This document shows positions 1-9,201 of a DNA stretch of 20,651 bases, piece by piece. The number at the start of each line of letters is the position of its first letter. The first letter of the stretch is position 1. The translations under genes and the position numbers were made by a program. The DNA lies in the NCBI GenBank assembly GCA_964398215.1, contig CAYNNP010000113.1, positions 1 to 20,651 of the forward strand. The letters are read 5' to 3'. The stretch is from CAYNNP01 sp964398215 (GTDB lineage: Bacteria; Planctomycetota; Planctomycetia; Pirellulales; Pirellulaceae). The notes beneath the pieces were generated by a model. It did not search any database, was not told the origin of the DNA, and worked only from the letters and a program-made list of their open reading frames with translations.

Positions 1-512
1 CTTAACATCAATCCATGCGGCTTGAATGCGGTGTGAATCTCTTGTAGCAGTTGACCGTATGCAGCTTGTTCTTCAGAAGTTTTCGGGTGCTCCCAATCAA
101 GGTCGATCCCATCAAGCCGATGGTCAAGCGCGAAACGAACCAGCGACTTGGCGCATTCTTTCCGCTTGGCTGGCGACAGCGCGATCGTGCCAAAATTCTG
201 CGAGCGCTCCCATCCGCCAATCGCCAAGATCAATCGCACACGACGCTGCGTCTTGAATCGCAATAGCTTCGCCCAAGGACAATTCTTCAGCCTTGTCAAA
301 TCGAGTGTGCCATCTTTTGACAACTCGGCTGAAAAGACAATCAAGTCCGTCAAGCCGCCGATCGAACTTGGATCGAAGCCGGCAAGCCGATAGTCCGGCA
401 GGTAACCCGCGATGCGGAAACCGGCCGGGCCGCTCGTCTCATCCGCCCAACCAAAGCTCCCGGCAAGCAGCGGAGCCAGCGAGCACAACCAGATACAAAG
501 TAAGTTCTTCAT
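1..512 (-). CDS. Secreted glycoside hydrolase family 18 (chitinase-like), C-terminal part missing
   Basis: Reading the minus strand from the ATG at 512-510 gives about 170 open codons that run off the left edge, so only the N-terminal part is present. The protein starts with a hydrophobic signal peptide (MKNLLCIWLCSLAPLLAG, cleavage probably near residue 24). It then shows a GH18 barrel start (GYLPDYRLAGFD), the SxGG-type strand as LILAIGGW, and the family's catalytic DxxDxDxE motif as DGIDLDWEHP; the final Glu is the general acid. GH18 enzymes cleave beta-1,4-linked N-acetylglucosamine polymers (chitin, peptidoglycan-like glycans) or related substrates. The enzyme would act in the periplasm or outside the cell. 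It starts only 29 bases after the stop of the giant upstream gene, so co-transcription is likely. The exact substrate cannot be told from this fragment. Confidence 0.9.
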   Translation of the reverse strand, partial: MKNLLCIWLCSLAPLLAGSFGWADETSGPAGFRIAGYLPDYRLAGFDPSSIGGLTDLIVFSAELSKDGTLDLTRLKNCPWAKLLRFKTQRRVRLILAIGGWERSQNFGTIALSPAKRKECAKSLVRFALDHRLDGIDLDWEHPKTSEEQAAYGQLLQEIHTAFKPHGLML

Positions 513-541
513 TGACCAAAGCCTGTTGGCATCACGTCCGC

Positions 542-3500
542 TCAATACGCTTCGTCGGATTTCACACCCTTTCGGCTGTTGTTCAACAATCCATCGTAGT
601 TCATTTTCTGTTCTCGCTGAAAATCGAAGTTCTGCTGCAACATATTTCCACGCAAGATCGCTTTGCCGCTGGCAGCTCCCTTTGGTGCTTTTTCCATTTC
701 CTGTTGCGCTGGCTTCTGCTCATCGGCGCCAAACGGGTCTGCCGCACTACCAAATGCCCCGCCAGCTGTACCCAACGATTTGCTGCCTCGATAAAACGCA
801 TACTGATTCGCGCCGCGCACCGCGATCGCAGTGCAGGTTCCTTGGACATCATCAGCGATGAATAGTCCTCGCAAATCGGTCTTGCCAGATTGAAACTCAT
901 CATTGGCTGAACCAATCACCTTGACTTCAACATCACTGACAAAGGAATCGTCACTGGAATCCTTGACACTGACACGCACACGTCCGGAGGTCTGATCTTC
1001 TTGGATCAGCAACTCCAACGGGCTGACCAAGACCAAGCCTGATGCATAGATGTTTTCGCCACGGGCGACGATCAAATAGGCACCTTCTTGTTTCAGAGGC
1101 AAATCAAGCTGCTTTTCGCGATCAGCAAAATCTTGCCCATCGCCCAGCTTGACAGTGGCCTCATGGTACGGCTTGATACCGGCCAAATTGATCGCAGTGA
1201 TACGGTCCAAGTTACGCTGCATCAGCCCAAATTTCATCAAGTCGATCCGGTAGACTTTCAGATCCGCCGTCGCAACATTGCGATAATAGAGCGTCAGTTG
1301 TTTGTCGGCATCGGGCTTGATCGCTGTGACTTCGTCGACACGAATCTCTTTGCGACTAAAGAACTTGATCGCTTCGGCAGCGTCCGCAAAACGCTTTTCG
1401 ACTTGCGTGTATTGCTTGATTGCGTCTGCCGCGCTTCCCAGGCTGTGGTGTATCTGGCCCATGATATAGATCGCTTCCCATTTGTTATCAGCGACCCGAG
1501 TAGCGCCGGTTGCAGCAACAGGGAATTTAGCATTGGCTACTTTGCGACACATTGTCAAAGCCTTTTCGTGCTCTTTCAATTCAAAGTGGCAGTAGCCAGT
1601 CATGTACCAAAACGAATCGACCAAGCGACTGTCGGCATATCTTTTTGCGTAACGATCGCATCGTTCGATGGCCCGTTTGTACAAATCCAAATCGATCAAT
1701 CCTGTCGCGAGCGCGAAACTGGCTTGGTCGTTCGCTGGATCCTCAGGCCACGTCGTGACGAAGTGATCCAGCATTCGCAGCGATGCGTTGATCAGATCAA
1801 TCCGAGTTGCACCAGCTTTTACCAACACCGCGTCTTTATGAGATTCCGGTGCGCGCCGGTAAACCTCTTGGGCCAACGCATAGGTCGCGGTCGCTACATA
1901 AGATTCCGCAGGGTAGTCACGCAGCAAGCTCTCCATGGTTTGAATGCTACGCAAAAACTGACCGCTTGAATCTAGAAAGCCAGCAATTTGTGACTCGCGT
2001 TCAAAGCTGCCTTCGACCGTCGCTCGGTACACCAAGTAACTACGTTCATATTCACCGATCTCACCGTAGGACTCCGCAACTTGCAAGATCCCTTCAAACG
2101 AAAGTTCGACATCGGGGAAACGTTCTTTGATAATTTCAAAATATTTGACAATGTCCGCGTGCGATTTGCGTTTCAGCGAAGCTTGGAAAAGCGACCGAAT
2201 CGCTGCTTTGTATTTGTCGCTGTCAAGTCGCCAGGCATCAACCAATTGCGATAGGTAGTCATGCGCCTTTTGATACTCTTGTTTGTCAAAATGCCGTTGG
2301 CCAAAGTGGAACAGTTCATCAGGTGTCAACTTGTATTCGTCCACCGTTTCCTGTCCCTGCGGCAAGACCTTCAGTTCTTTCGCAGTTGAAATTGCAAACT
2401 TTGCCGGATCGTAGAAGCTGCGCAAGACAGATTGCGGTGCCGTAAATTCACCCGGCGAATACCCGATCAATGTGTACCGAATGTCGCCCGTGCTGCGGCG
2501 ATCGCCAATGTAGAACGTGATCTTGCCAGGTTCGATCTCATGACGTTCAAACTGTCCTCTGACGGTGCCGTCTAACACCGTGCATCCGGCTGGAATCGGC
2601 TCGGTCAGTACCAAGTAGTCGTACATACCTTCCTGGTCACTGGACTGATTCAAACGTCGCGGCGAAAGCGTGACCTCGGTGCGCTGGGCGACTGGCAGTT
2701 GCGTCAGCGGATTGGTAAACCCGTTGTAGCCACCGGACACGACACCAAAGCCTCGCGGCACGACACGGCCATCCATCAATCGCTGCGCCGGTTCGTAACG
2801 ACGCCTCAAGCTCCAGTCTTTGGTCGTTGCCACCAAGTCATCGGCTGGAACAAACGCAGTCAACAGAGCTGAGTAGCTGAAGGTTGCACGCCCGCCGAGT
2901 TTGAATTCGATTCGCTGTGGTGCGTCGTCGTACAACCAACTCGGATCAACGTTAAGCCGGATGCTGCCCGAAGTTTTTGGGTCGATCTCCAACGATTTAA
3001 GTTCGCGATCGTTGACTGCAATTGTCAGCGTGTATTTCTCACTTTCGTATTGCTTGGCAGACTGCCATTTAGCAAGCGCGGCGATCGTTGGGCCGTTCGC
3101 TTTTTCGACCGGCCAACGCGATCCGACTCGCGCGCCAACCAACCACTTCGCCATACGGCTGACATCAGCGTGCTGCGGATTGCAAGCTTGCAACGCCAGC
3201 ATATAGAGAGCTCGCAGCTCAATGTCGTTTCGAATCCACGGAATCACACTTCCTCGCGACTGCAGGTGCGCGGCACGGTCGTCATCGATCTTGATCAAGT
3301 CTGTGATCTCGCGAGCCATCTCTGGGTGCTTCATCGCCGACAACGCCAAGGCGAGGTGCGATAGGCCCGAAATGCTGAGCCGATTGCGTTCACGGTACAA
3401 GCGATTCGCGTAGGCAAAGTCGCCGCACTCCGATTCTGTCATCGCGTGCAACAAAATCGTTTGGCGTTCAATGTTAGCTTGCGCGGAAAATGCACTTTTC

Positions 3501-6500
3501 AGAAACGTCTTGCCTTTGTCAAATTGTTTTTGGGCAACAATGAAACCAGCTTTGCGAGCGGTGCTCAAGGCCCACATTACTCGCGCGGAAAGCAATTGAT
3601 CCACAGTTCCCTGCTTCGCTTTACCCGACCAATTCCAACCTCCATCATCACGTTGCGAGGAAATCAAATGCGCGATCGAAGAAGTAATCCGGCCAATCAG
3701 TGCCTGCGATTGCGGCGACCCAGAATCTCGTGAATCGCCAATCATTTCCATCAATGCGACGCCACCGATCAAGTCAGAAATGCTGCGTTCAATTGGGCTG
3801 TTGCTTGGCAATCCACAACGCAACAACGAGGCATTCGCGTTCCCCAAAACGGTTTCCAGCATCGTACGATCAATATTTGGACCGATCGAAATCTCAAGCC
3901 GATGATCCTTTGCTTTGAGTTTCTCGTCCAGTGACAACATCGCAACCGTACTTTGCGACGCATTCTCGCTAGCAGAAGCAAACACTGGGAATCCGTAGGG
4001 CCGAACAATAACGACTTGCTTGTTGACATCGGAATCATCTCCCGACGAAACCTGCAATTCAAAGATCGCATCACCATTGTCTTGAATTTCAACTGGAAAA
4101 GCTAACTTGCTAATCCCAGGACCTTGGACGTCAATCCGCTTCGTCTCGCTGGTCGTCTTGTCGCCCTGCGTGACCGTGAGTTTGACATCGATTGCCTGCG
4201 CCTTGTCAACCAAATGATGGATTTCAACAGGCACACTAGCGGAATCACCGACGGTGAAAGCCTGTGGCAACTTCATGTCGCCGAACAAGTCCTTTTGCGT
4301 CGTCAATCGCACTGACGCCTGACCAGCCAACGTATCGACACTGATCGCTTTGCCGCGCAATTGCCAAGCCGTGCTGCGGTCAGGCATCGCGATTGTCAAA
4401 GTCGCCAGACCCTTTTCATCGGTAGTGACCACTGGACTCCAGAATGCTGTTTCCGATTCAACCAAATCGTCCAGCAATCGGATGCCACGCTCGGTCACCA
4501 ATGTTTCAAGCTCTTCATTGGTACGTCCATTCAGCACCATGAACTTGCCTTTACTGGTTAAACCATTGACCGAATAATTCTGACGCCCTAAACGGCGGAA
4601 CTGTCCGTGTTTTCCATCGACGTAATAACTTTGCGAAGTTTGCTGCGCCTGCTGCTGCAATTGCTGACCACCCGACACAATTCCTCCCATAGCAACCTCT
4701 CCGCGAGCGTACCCCTGTGCTTGCTGCCGTTGACCAGCACTGCCAAACGGAACCGGAACCGAATAATTCTGGGTGACTTGCTCGGTGTACGGNNNNNNNN
4801 NNNNNNNNNNNNNNNNNNNNNNNNNNNNNNNNNNNNNNNNNNNNNNNNNNNNNNNNNNNNNNNNNNNNNNNNNNNNNNNNNNNNNNNNNNNNTATTGTTG
4901 CGTGACTTGCTCGGTGTACGGCACCTGAACTTGGACACCGTTTCGCAGTTCGGTTCGCATTCGTGTCACTGGAACGGTGCGTGTCCTTGTTTCGGTTTGC
5001 ATTCGTGTCACTGGAACGGTGCGTGTCCTCGTTTCGGTTCGCATTCGCGTCACTCCAACAGTGGGAGTTATGGACGTTATGAAGGGCTCCTCGAGAGGGC
5101 CGTTGGAAAGCGCGTCGCCAACTACATTACCGCGTCCTCCAACATCTAAGTTTTCCATTGCAAGCGCTTCGCGCTGAAGCAGATCGCGGCGTTTTCCTTC
5201 CGCGATTAAAAATGCGCTGACCAGCCGAGTCTTTGGCTGATACTTGAAGGTACAACTACTGGATTGCCGCACTGATGAACTGCGAAAGTTATCTGCAAAG
5301 AATTGGTCGACCATGACCTGAGCATCTGTGTAGCGTTCCAGCAAATTGGCTTGGATCATCGCCAGTGAAAGTTCCGTCGACACCGGTTTACCGCGCGCAT
5401 CGGTGACTTGAATATCAACTTTCAAATCTTCGCCCGGCTTTACCTTATCGGCCGACGGTTTGATTGCGATTTTCAGTTTCTGAGCAACACGAAACTGGCT
5501 GGATGCTGCATGGAACTCGTTACGTTGCATGACGGCAACGGACAAAAAGAAGTTTGGAGCAAAATCGGCTTCGATGGGCAATTTCAATGCGTTCTTGCCG
5601 GTCTTCAATTCGATCAATCGGTAGCCAAGCACCTGAGCGCCTTCGAATGTAACCAACGCCAAGGTCGGTTTTTCACGCCAATGCAAATCGATCTTTGGTG
5701 TTTCGCCCACATCGAACAAAAACTTCTTGGCCAAGATCCGCAACCGTACGGCATCGGAATCACCAGAGATTTGAATTCTGGATTGGCCACTGATATCGTT
5801 TCCGAATTGATCGACGCCAGTTGCCCGAACGATGTAGTTACCACCTTCTTTGATTGACAGTGTCTTATTGACCTTGCCAGCATCTTCGCTCGATTCGATT
5901 TCGTGGGTCTGCACCAAGACTTCGCCTTGACGTCCCGCTGTCGTCGTCAAACGAAATACTTCCAGTTTCAATGGTGTCGCAACGGGGTCGCCCGCAGGAT
6001 CTGCGACGTGGAACGTAGCTTCAAACGTTTCGCCTCCGATGAAAACATTACGCACCGTCGAAACGCCAATTGCAAAACCGCGAGTCGCAACAAACACACT
6101 CTGATCAAAACTCAATCCACGCGCCGGATACTGGACGCGAATTTTCAGCGGCTGCGCTTCGGCAAACCGTTTTGTCTCAAAGTTCAGCTTGATTTTTCCA
6201 TCATCGTCCGTCGTAGCCTTCTGCAATTCGCCGCCAGGAAACAACTGATACTGCACTTCTTCATTGGCCAACGGAGAACCGTAATAGTACGCAAGTTTGA
6301 ACTCGCCGCTGATTTCATCGCCACGAAAATACACTTGTTTCTCGATATCAAATGTGCCCTCAATCGGTTCGAGCTTGTACTGCGCAACAATGAACCGCGT
6401 CTCGAACGAAAGTGCGCCAACTTGATCGTCGGGCCCACCACTGGTGCGGTGCAAGTGGATTCGGTAGCTGCCCTGAGGCGCATTGTCCGGCAAAATCATG

Positions 6501-9013
6501 TTGGCTTTCACGGTGCCGAACTCATTAAGCTGGACTTGCTGTGTTTGCAATTGGCGTCCGCGCGAATCATAAACATCCAGCTTGAATTCTGCTCCCTTCT
6601 CGAAAGTGAATCGATCCTCCTGAACCCACCGCACGATGCCTTTGATATTCACTAGCTGGCCGGCCTGGTACGCTGGCCGGTCCGTGTACAAATAGCCTTT
6701 GGGGGTCAGCCCCTGTGCGAACTTCAGGCCATTGAGATCGTTTCTGGTCGAAGCAATGTGTCCTTCTTTGACCGCAAAGACTCTTACGCGTTTGACCGTT
6801 TTCAGATCGTCATGCGACTTCTTTAATATCCCGTCCTTGCCTGTGACCTCTTCGGCAAAGACCTCGGATCCGTTGCTGATCAGCACGCTGGTTCCAGGTG
6901 CAGGCTTTCCAGTCAACATGTTCTGTGCGTACAAGAACATTTCGTTCCGCGATGTTTTGGCGATGATGTCCAAATCGCTAACGATCACCATCGTGGTCGC
7001 TTCCAGTTCTTCGCTCGTCACCGTGACAGCCGTCACTCCTGGACCGTCCGCAGGGATTTCGACATCCTGGTCGCTTCGTTGGTACTGTTGATAGTCCTTG
7101 ATCGCATAATCGAATTGCAAATCGGGATCGATCAGCGCGATATCCAGATCCTCGATGCCTCGTGCCCAGTGCATTTTGCGAAAGTAATCCGTCATATCGA
7201 TGCGATACACTTTGACGGTCACGTTTTCCAAATTACGAGTCGAAAGCTTGATCACCGGTTCTTCGTCACTGCGGAATTTGCGTTCCGTTGCGATCGCAAG
7301 CTGTGGCGTTGTCAAGCGTTTAATTCGCCCGGCAGCCCCTGCCTTGAACGAACCATTAACCGCCTTGTAAGCTTCCAAAGCGTCTTTCAGCTCGTCCAAA
7401 CGGTCTTCTAAAGTTGTGGCGATCACGAAACTGGCGCGTGATGCGTCCTGGTGGTTGGGATACTTTGCAACGACTCGTCGCCAATCGCTAATAGCCTCGC
7501 GAAACAGTTTTTTGCACGCTCCATTGATTTCGACCGACTGGGCCGATCCACCTTTTTTCAAAGCCGCATCCACTCGAGCTTGGTGTTTGTCAGTGGCGGA
7601 TTTGTATTTCATTTCGCCAAAGCGGTACAAGATGCCCGGCGCACGTGCATCCAACGGATACTTATTGAGAAACGTTTGCCAGATTTCTCGCGCTTGTGCA
7701 TAGCGTTCTTCGCGCTGCGCGTGCTGTGCCTTGTCATATTCAACGTCAACGATCAACTTTTGAATCTTTGGCCATTCGGGGTCCGTGGGATGTTGGTCCA
7801 AAAATTCTTTCCACGCCGAAATCGCATCGTCATGCTTCTGCTGCGCCCAAAGTGATCGCCCCAACATCCGGCGAGCAATCTGGATATTGTCAGAATCCGC
7901 ATAGACCGGGTTTGCAATCATCGCAGCCAATCGCGTGGAAGCTTGAGCGTTGCGGCCGTACGCTGCAAACGCTTGTGCGATTTCCAGTTCCGTTTTGGCG
8001 GCCAATTTGTGGTCAGGATATTTTTTGACAAACGCTTCGGACGCAGCAACACCAAGCTCTAGCTGACCAACAGACCCTGGTGTTGGCATGCCATAGGTGT
8101 GCGGGATTCGGTACTCGGCTTCTGCTAGCAGCGATTTGATTTTGTCCGACGACTCTTTGTCTTGCCAGTCGCCAACAAAGTCACGCCATGTTCGGCGCGC
8201 GGCAGCCGGGCGATTCAATTTCAGTTCAGCGGCACCCAAACTCAATCGCACCTCGGCTTCCATCTCAGCAGGTGCAGCGAGACCCAACTCCGGCTTCTCC
8301 GCATCGTAGTCCCGCAAGAATTTTTGGTACGCGTTCAATGCCTCTTGGTGCTTGCCTAGTTTTTCATGGCAGCGAGCAATGCGAAAGTGAATCTTTTGCA
8401 GACGCTGGTTGGATGGCCCAAGCTCGCTAGCCGCTTTGTAGTAGACCAACGCTTGTTTGAAGTCCGGCTTCTTTGTCTTTGCAGGATCTTTGCTGGGCAC
8501 ACCTTCGTAATAGCGATCCGCGAACTCCAAGTAAACGCTTGCCAATTCATCCTTGCGATCACGTGACAACAACCGTTTGGCTTCCGCCTTGTAGATCACT
8601 CCAGCGTTAAGGTAGTCGCGTTGCAGAACCAAAACATGCGCATGGCCAAAGCGTGCACGCGTCCGATAATCACTTTCTGGAAAATCCGCAACCAGTTTCT
8701 TGAAAGTCGCGATCGCCGCATCGTGCTCATCGGCTTCGGTTTGGGCGATTCCTTTCAAGTAAACCAAGTAGTCTTTGTTTGCCGTTTTCTGCTTGGCGAT
8801 TGCCGCATCGATCAACTCGACCGCTTTGCCGTATTCACGGTCCTGCATCGCATCGTGGATCGAACGATCGATTTTCGGCAATCCTGTGACAGCGGGACGT
8901 TCCCGGCCAGCATTAGGCTTGGCTTTTTCACCCTCGTTGTTCTGCGCAACCACCGTCGACAGGGTTAAACAGGTTAGAATCCAAGCACAGCTAAAGAGAC
9001 GGACAAGCGACAT
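542..9013 (-). CDS. Giant secreted TPR / alpha-2-macroglobulin-like protein (contains assembly gap)
   Basis: About 2823 residues. I chose the ATG at 9013 because it is followed at once by a signal peptide (MSLVRLFSCAWILTCLTLST, then VVAQ); an open extension to 9079 adds 22 residues with no export signal. Order of parts: TPR-like helical repeats about 30-570; first macroglobulin (MG) domains about 583-760 (KVYRIDM); MG2-like domain with RPAYQAGQ near 776; further MG domains; an Arg/Thr tandem repeat and Gln-rich linker about 1320-1480; the A2M core (MPDRSTAWQLRGKAI) near 1541; an alpha-helical thioester-type domain near 1731; a second TPR block from about 2238; and a second MG module from about 2556. 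Bacterial alpha-2-macroglobulins trap proteases in the periplasm or at the surface. Here the usual CxEQ thioester motif is absent (CGLPSNSP instead), so covalent trapping is unlikely. 100 N bases interrupt the coding sequence, so its true length and frame there are not proven. Confidence 0.88.
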   Translation of the reverse strand: MSLVRLFSCAWILTCLTLSTVVAQNNEGEKAKPNAGRERPAVTGLPKIDRSIHDAMQDREYGKAVELIDAAIAKQKTANKDYLVYLKGIAQTEADEHDAAIATFKKLVADFPESDYRTRARFGHAHVLVLQRDYLNAGVIYKAEAKRLLSRDRKDELASVYLEFADRYYEGVPSKDPAKTKKPDFKQALVYYKAASELGPSNQRLQKIHFRIARCHEKLGKHQEALNAYQKFLRDYDAEKPELGLAAPAEMEAEVRLSLGAAELKLNRPAAARRTWRDFVGDWQDKESSDKIKSLLAEAEYRIPHTYGMPTPGSVGQLELGVAASEAFVKKYPDHKLAAKTELEIAQAFAAYGRNAQASTRLAAMIANPVYADSDNIQIARRMLGRSLWAQQKHDDAISAWKEFLDQHPTDPEWPKIQKLIVDVEYDKAQHAQREERYAQAREIWQTFLNKYPLDARAPGILYRFGEMKYKSATDKHQARVDAALKKGGSAQSVEINGACKKLFREAISDWRRVVAKYPNHQDASRASFVIATTLEDRLDELKDALEAYKAVNGSFKAGAAGRIKRLTTPQLAIATERKFRSDEEPVIKLSTRNLENVTVKVYRIDMTDYFRKMHWARGIEDLDIALIDPDLQFDYAIKDYQQYQRSDQDVEIPADGPGVTAVTVTSEELEATTMVIVSDLDIIAKTSRNEMFLYAQNMLTGKPAPGTSVLISNGSEVFAEEVTGKDGILKKSHDDLKTVKRVRVFAVKEGHIASTRNDLNGLKFAQGLTPKGYLYTDRPAYQAGQLVNIKGIVRWVQEDRFTFEKGAEFKLDVYDSRGRQLQTQQVQLNEFGTVKANMILPDNAPQGSYRIHLHRTSGGPDDQVGALSFETRFIVAQYKLEPIEGTFDIEKQVYFRGDEISGEFKLAYYYGSPLANEEVQYQLFPGGELQKATTDDDGKIKLNFETKRFAEAQPLKIRVQYPARGLSFDQSVFVATRGFAIGVSTVRNVFIGGETFEATFHVADPAGDPVATPLKLEVFRLTTTAGRQGEVLVQTHEIESSEDAGKVNKTLSIKEGGNYIVRATGVDQFGNDISGQSRIQISGDSDAVRLRILAKKFLFDVGETPKIDLHWREKPTLALVTFEGAQVLGYRLIELKTGKNALKLPIEADFAPNFFLSVAVMQRNEFHAASSQFRVAQKLKIAIKPSADKVKPGEDLKVDIQVTDARGKPVSTELSLAMIQANLLERYTDAQVMVDQFFADNFRSSSVRQSSSCTFKYQPKTRLVSAFLIAEGKRRDLLQREALAMENLDVGGRGNVVGDALSNGPLEEPFITSITPTVGVTRMRTETRTRTVPVTRMQTETRTRTVPVTRMRTELRNGVQVQVPYTEQVTQQXXXXXXXXXXXXXXXXXXXXXXXXXXXXXXXXXXPYTEQVTQNYSVPVPFGSAGQRQQAQGYARGEVAMGGIVSGGQQLQQQAQQTSQSYYVDGKHGQFRRLGRQNYSVNGLTSKGKFMVLNGRTNEELETLVTERGIRLLDDLVESETAFWSPVVTTDEKGLATLTIAMPDRSTAWQLRGKAISVDTLAGQASVRLTTQKDLFGDMKLPQAFTVGDSASVPVEIHHLVDKAQAIDVKLTVTQGDKTTSETKRIDVQGPGISKLAFPVEIQDNGDAIFELQVSSGDDSDVNKQVVIVRPYGFPVFASASENASQSTVAMLSLDEKLKAKDHRLEISIGPNIDRTMLETVLGNANASLLRCGLPSNSPIERSISDLIGGVALMEMIGDSRDSGSPQSQALIGRITSSIAHLISSQRDDGGWNWSGKAKQGTVDQLLSARVMWALSTARKAGFIVAQKQFDKGKTFLKSAFSAQANIERQTILLHAMTESECGDFAYANRLYRERNRLSISGLSHLALALSAMKHPEMAREITDLIKIDDDRAAHLQSRGSVIPWIRNDIELRALYMLALQACNPQHADVSRMAKWLVGARVGSRWPVEKANGPTIAALAKWQSAKQYESEKYTLTIAVNDRELKSLEIDPKTSGSIRLNVDPSWLYDDAPQRIEFKLGGRATFSYSALLTAFVPADDLVATTKDWSLRRRYEPAQRLMDGRVVPRGFGVVSGGYNGFTNPLTQLPVAQRTEVTLSPRRLNQSSDQEGMYDYLVLTEPIPAGCTVLDGTVRGQFERHEIEPGKITFYIGDRRSTGDIRYTLIGYSPGEFTAPQSVLRSFYDPAKFAISTAKELKVLPQGQETVDEYKLTPDELFHFGQRHFDKQEYQKAHDYLSQLVDAWRLDSDKYKAAIRSLFQASLKRKSHADIVKYFEIIKERFPDVELSFEGILQVAESYGEIGEYERSYLVYRATVEGSFERESQIAGFLDSSGQFLRSIQTMESLLRDYPAESYVATATYALAQEVYRRAPESHKDAVLVKAGATRIDLINASLRMLDHFVTTWPEDPANDQASFALATGLIDLDLYKRAIERCDRYAKRYADSRLVDSFWYMTGYCHFELKEHEKALTMCRKVANAKFPVAATGATRVADNKWEAIYIMGQIHHSLGSAADAIKQYTQVEKRFADAAEAIKFFSRKEIRVDEVTAIKPDADKQLTLYYRNVATADLKVYRIDLMKFGLMQRNLDRITAINLAGIKPYHEATVKLGDGQDFADREKQLDLPLKQEGAYLIVARGENIYASGLVLVSPLELLIQEDQTSGRVRVSVKDSSDDSFVSDVEVKVIGSANDEFQSGKTDLRGLFIADDVQGTCTAIAVRGANQYAFYRGSKSLGTAGGAFGSAADPFGADEQKPAQQEMEKAPKGAASGKAILRGNMLQQNFDFQREQKMNYDGLLNNSRKGVKSDEAY
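4793..4892. other. Assembly gap of exactly 100 N inside the macroglobulin-like gene
   Basis: One hundred N bases separate two copies of the same 20-base word (4773-4792 and 4902-4921, coding for part of PYTEQVTQ on the minus strand). The two copies are 129 bases apart, which is a multiple of three, so the frame closes if the gap is truly 100. A round 100 is also a common placeholder for unknown length, so more repeat units may be missing. Confidence 0.97.
4952..5065 (-). repeat. 42-base tandem repeat coding for a 14-residue Arg/Thr unit
   Basis: Two nearly identical 42-base copies (4952-4993 and 4994-5035, differing at only a few positions) are followed by a diverged partial third copy to about 5065. 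On the minus strand each codes for 14 residues of the form RTETRTRTVPVTRM. The repeat continues toward the VPYTEQVTQ repeat that flanks the assembly gap. The period is a whole number of codons, so copy number can change without a frameshift. Confidence 0.9.
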
Positions 9014-9201
9014 TGCTTCACCCAAAGTAGTTGAAAAGTTTGCAATCTGAGCAACGGAATTGTGCCAGTGGACACTCACCCCAAAATCGATCGATTAAAC
9101 TCTGCGTTTGATCGTGGTCCATTGACAGTTTGATCTTACACCGAAGCGGACAGCAGGAGCGAGAATTGAGACCTTTTGCACACCAAGATTTCCGATTACG
9201 G
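9014..9201. promoter_or_regulatory. Divergent intergenic region between the giant gene and the sulfatase
   Basis: This 188-base stretch must hold the 5' signals of both the minus-strand giant gene and the plus-strand sulfatase. It contains a perfect 12-base palindrome, AATCGATCGATT, at 9085-9096, which could be an operator but is also simple, common sequence. A TTGACA sits at 9122-9127 on the plus strand, but no good -10 box follows at the right distance. Neither start has a strong Shine-Dalgarno sequence. No promoter can be placed with confidence. Confidence 0.4.

Noticed and set aside
1088..1969. Plus-strand open frame of 293 codons
   Set aside because: It lies wholly antisense to the macroglobulin-like gene, whose frame shows clear domains; no domain is seen in this reading.
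4952..5065. Possible CRISPR-like array
   Set aside because: The units are directly adjacent with no spacers and are in frame in a coding sequence, so it is a protein repeat.
4607..5149. Plus-strand frame with repeated HSCHWNGAC units across the N gap
   Set aside because: It is the antisense reading of the Arg/Thr tandem repeat; the minus-strand frame is continuous with a long real protein.
5903..6655. Plus-strand open frame of 250 codons
   Set aside because: Antisense to macroglobulin domains of the giant gene; rich in Arg/Cys/His in the manner of shadow frames, no family signature.
9122..9127. TTGACA as a -35 promoter box for the sulfatase
   Set aside because: No reasonable -10 sequence 16-18 bases downstream; planctomycete promoters are not well matched by this consensus anyway.
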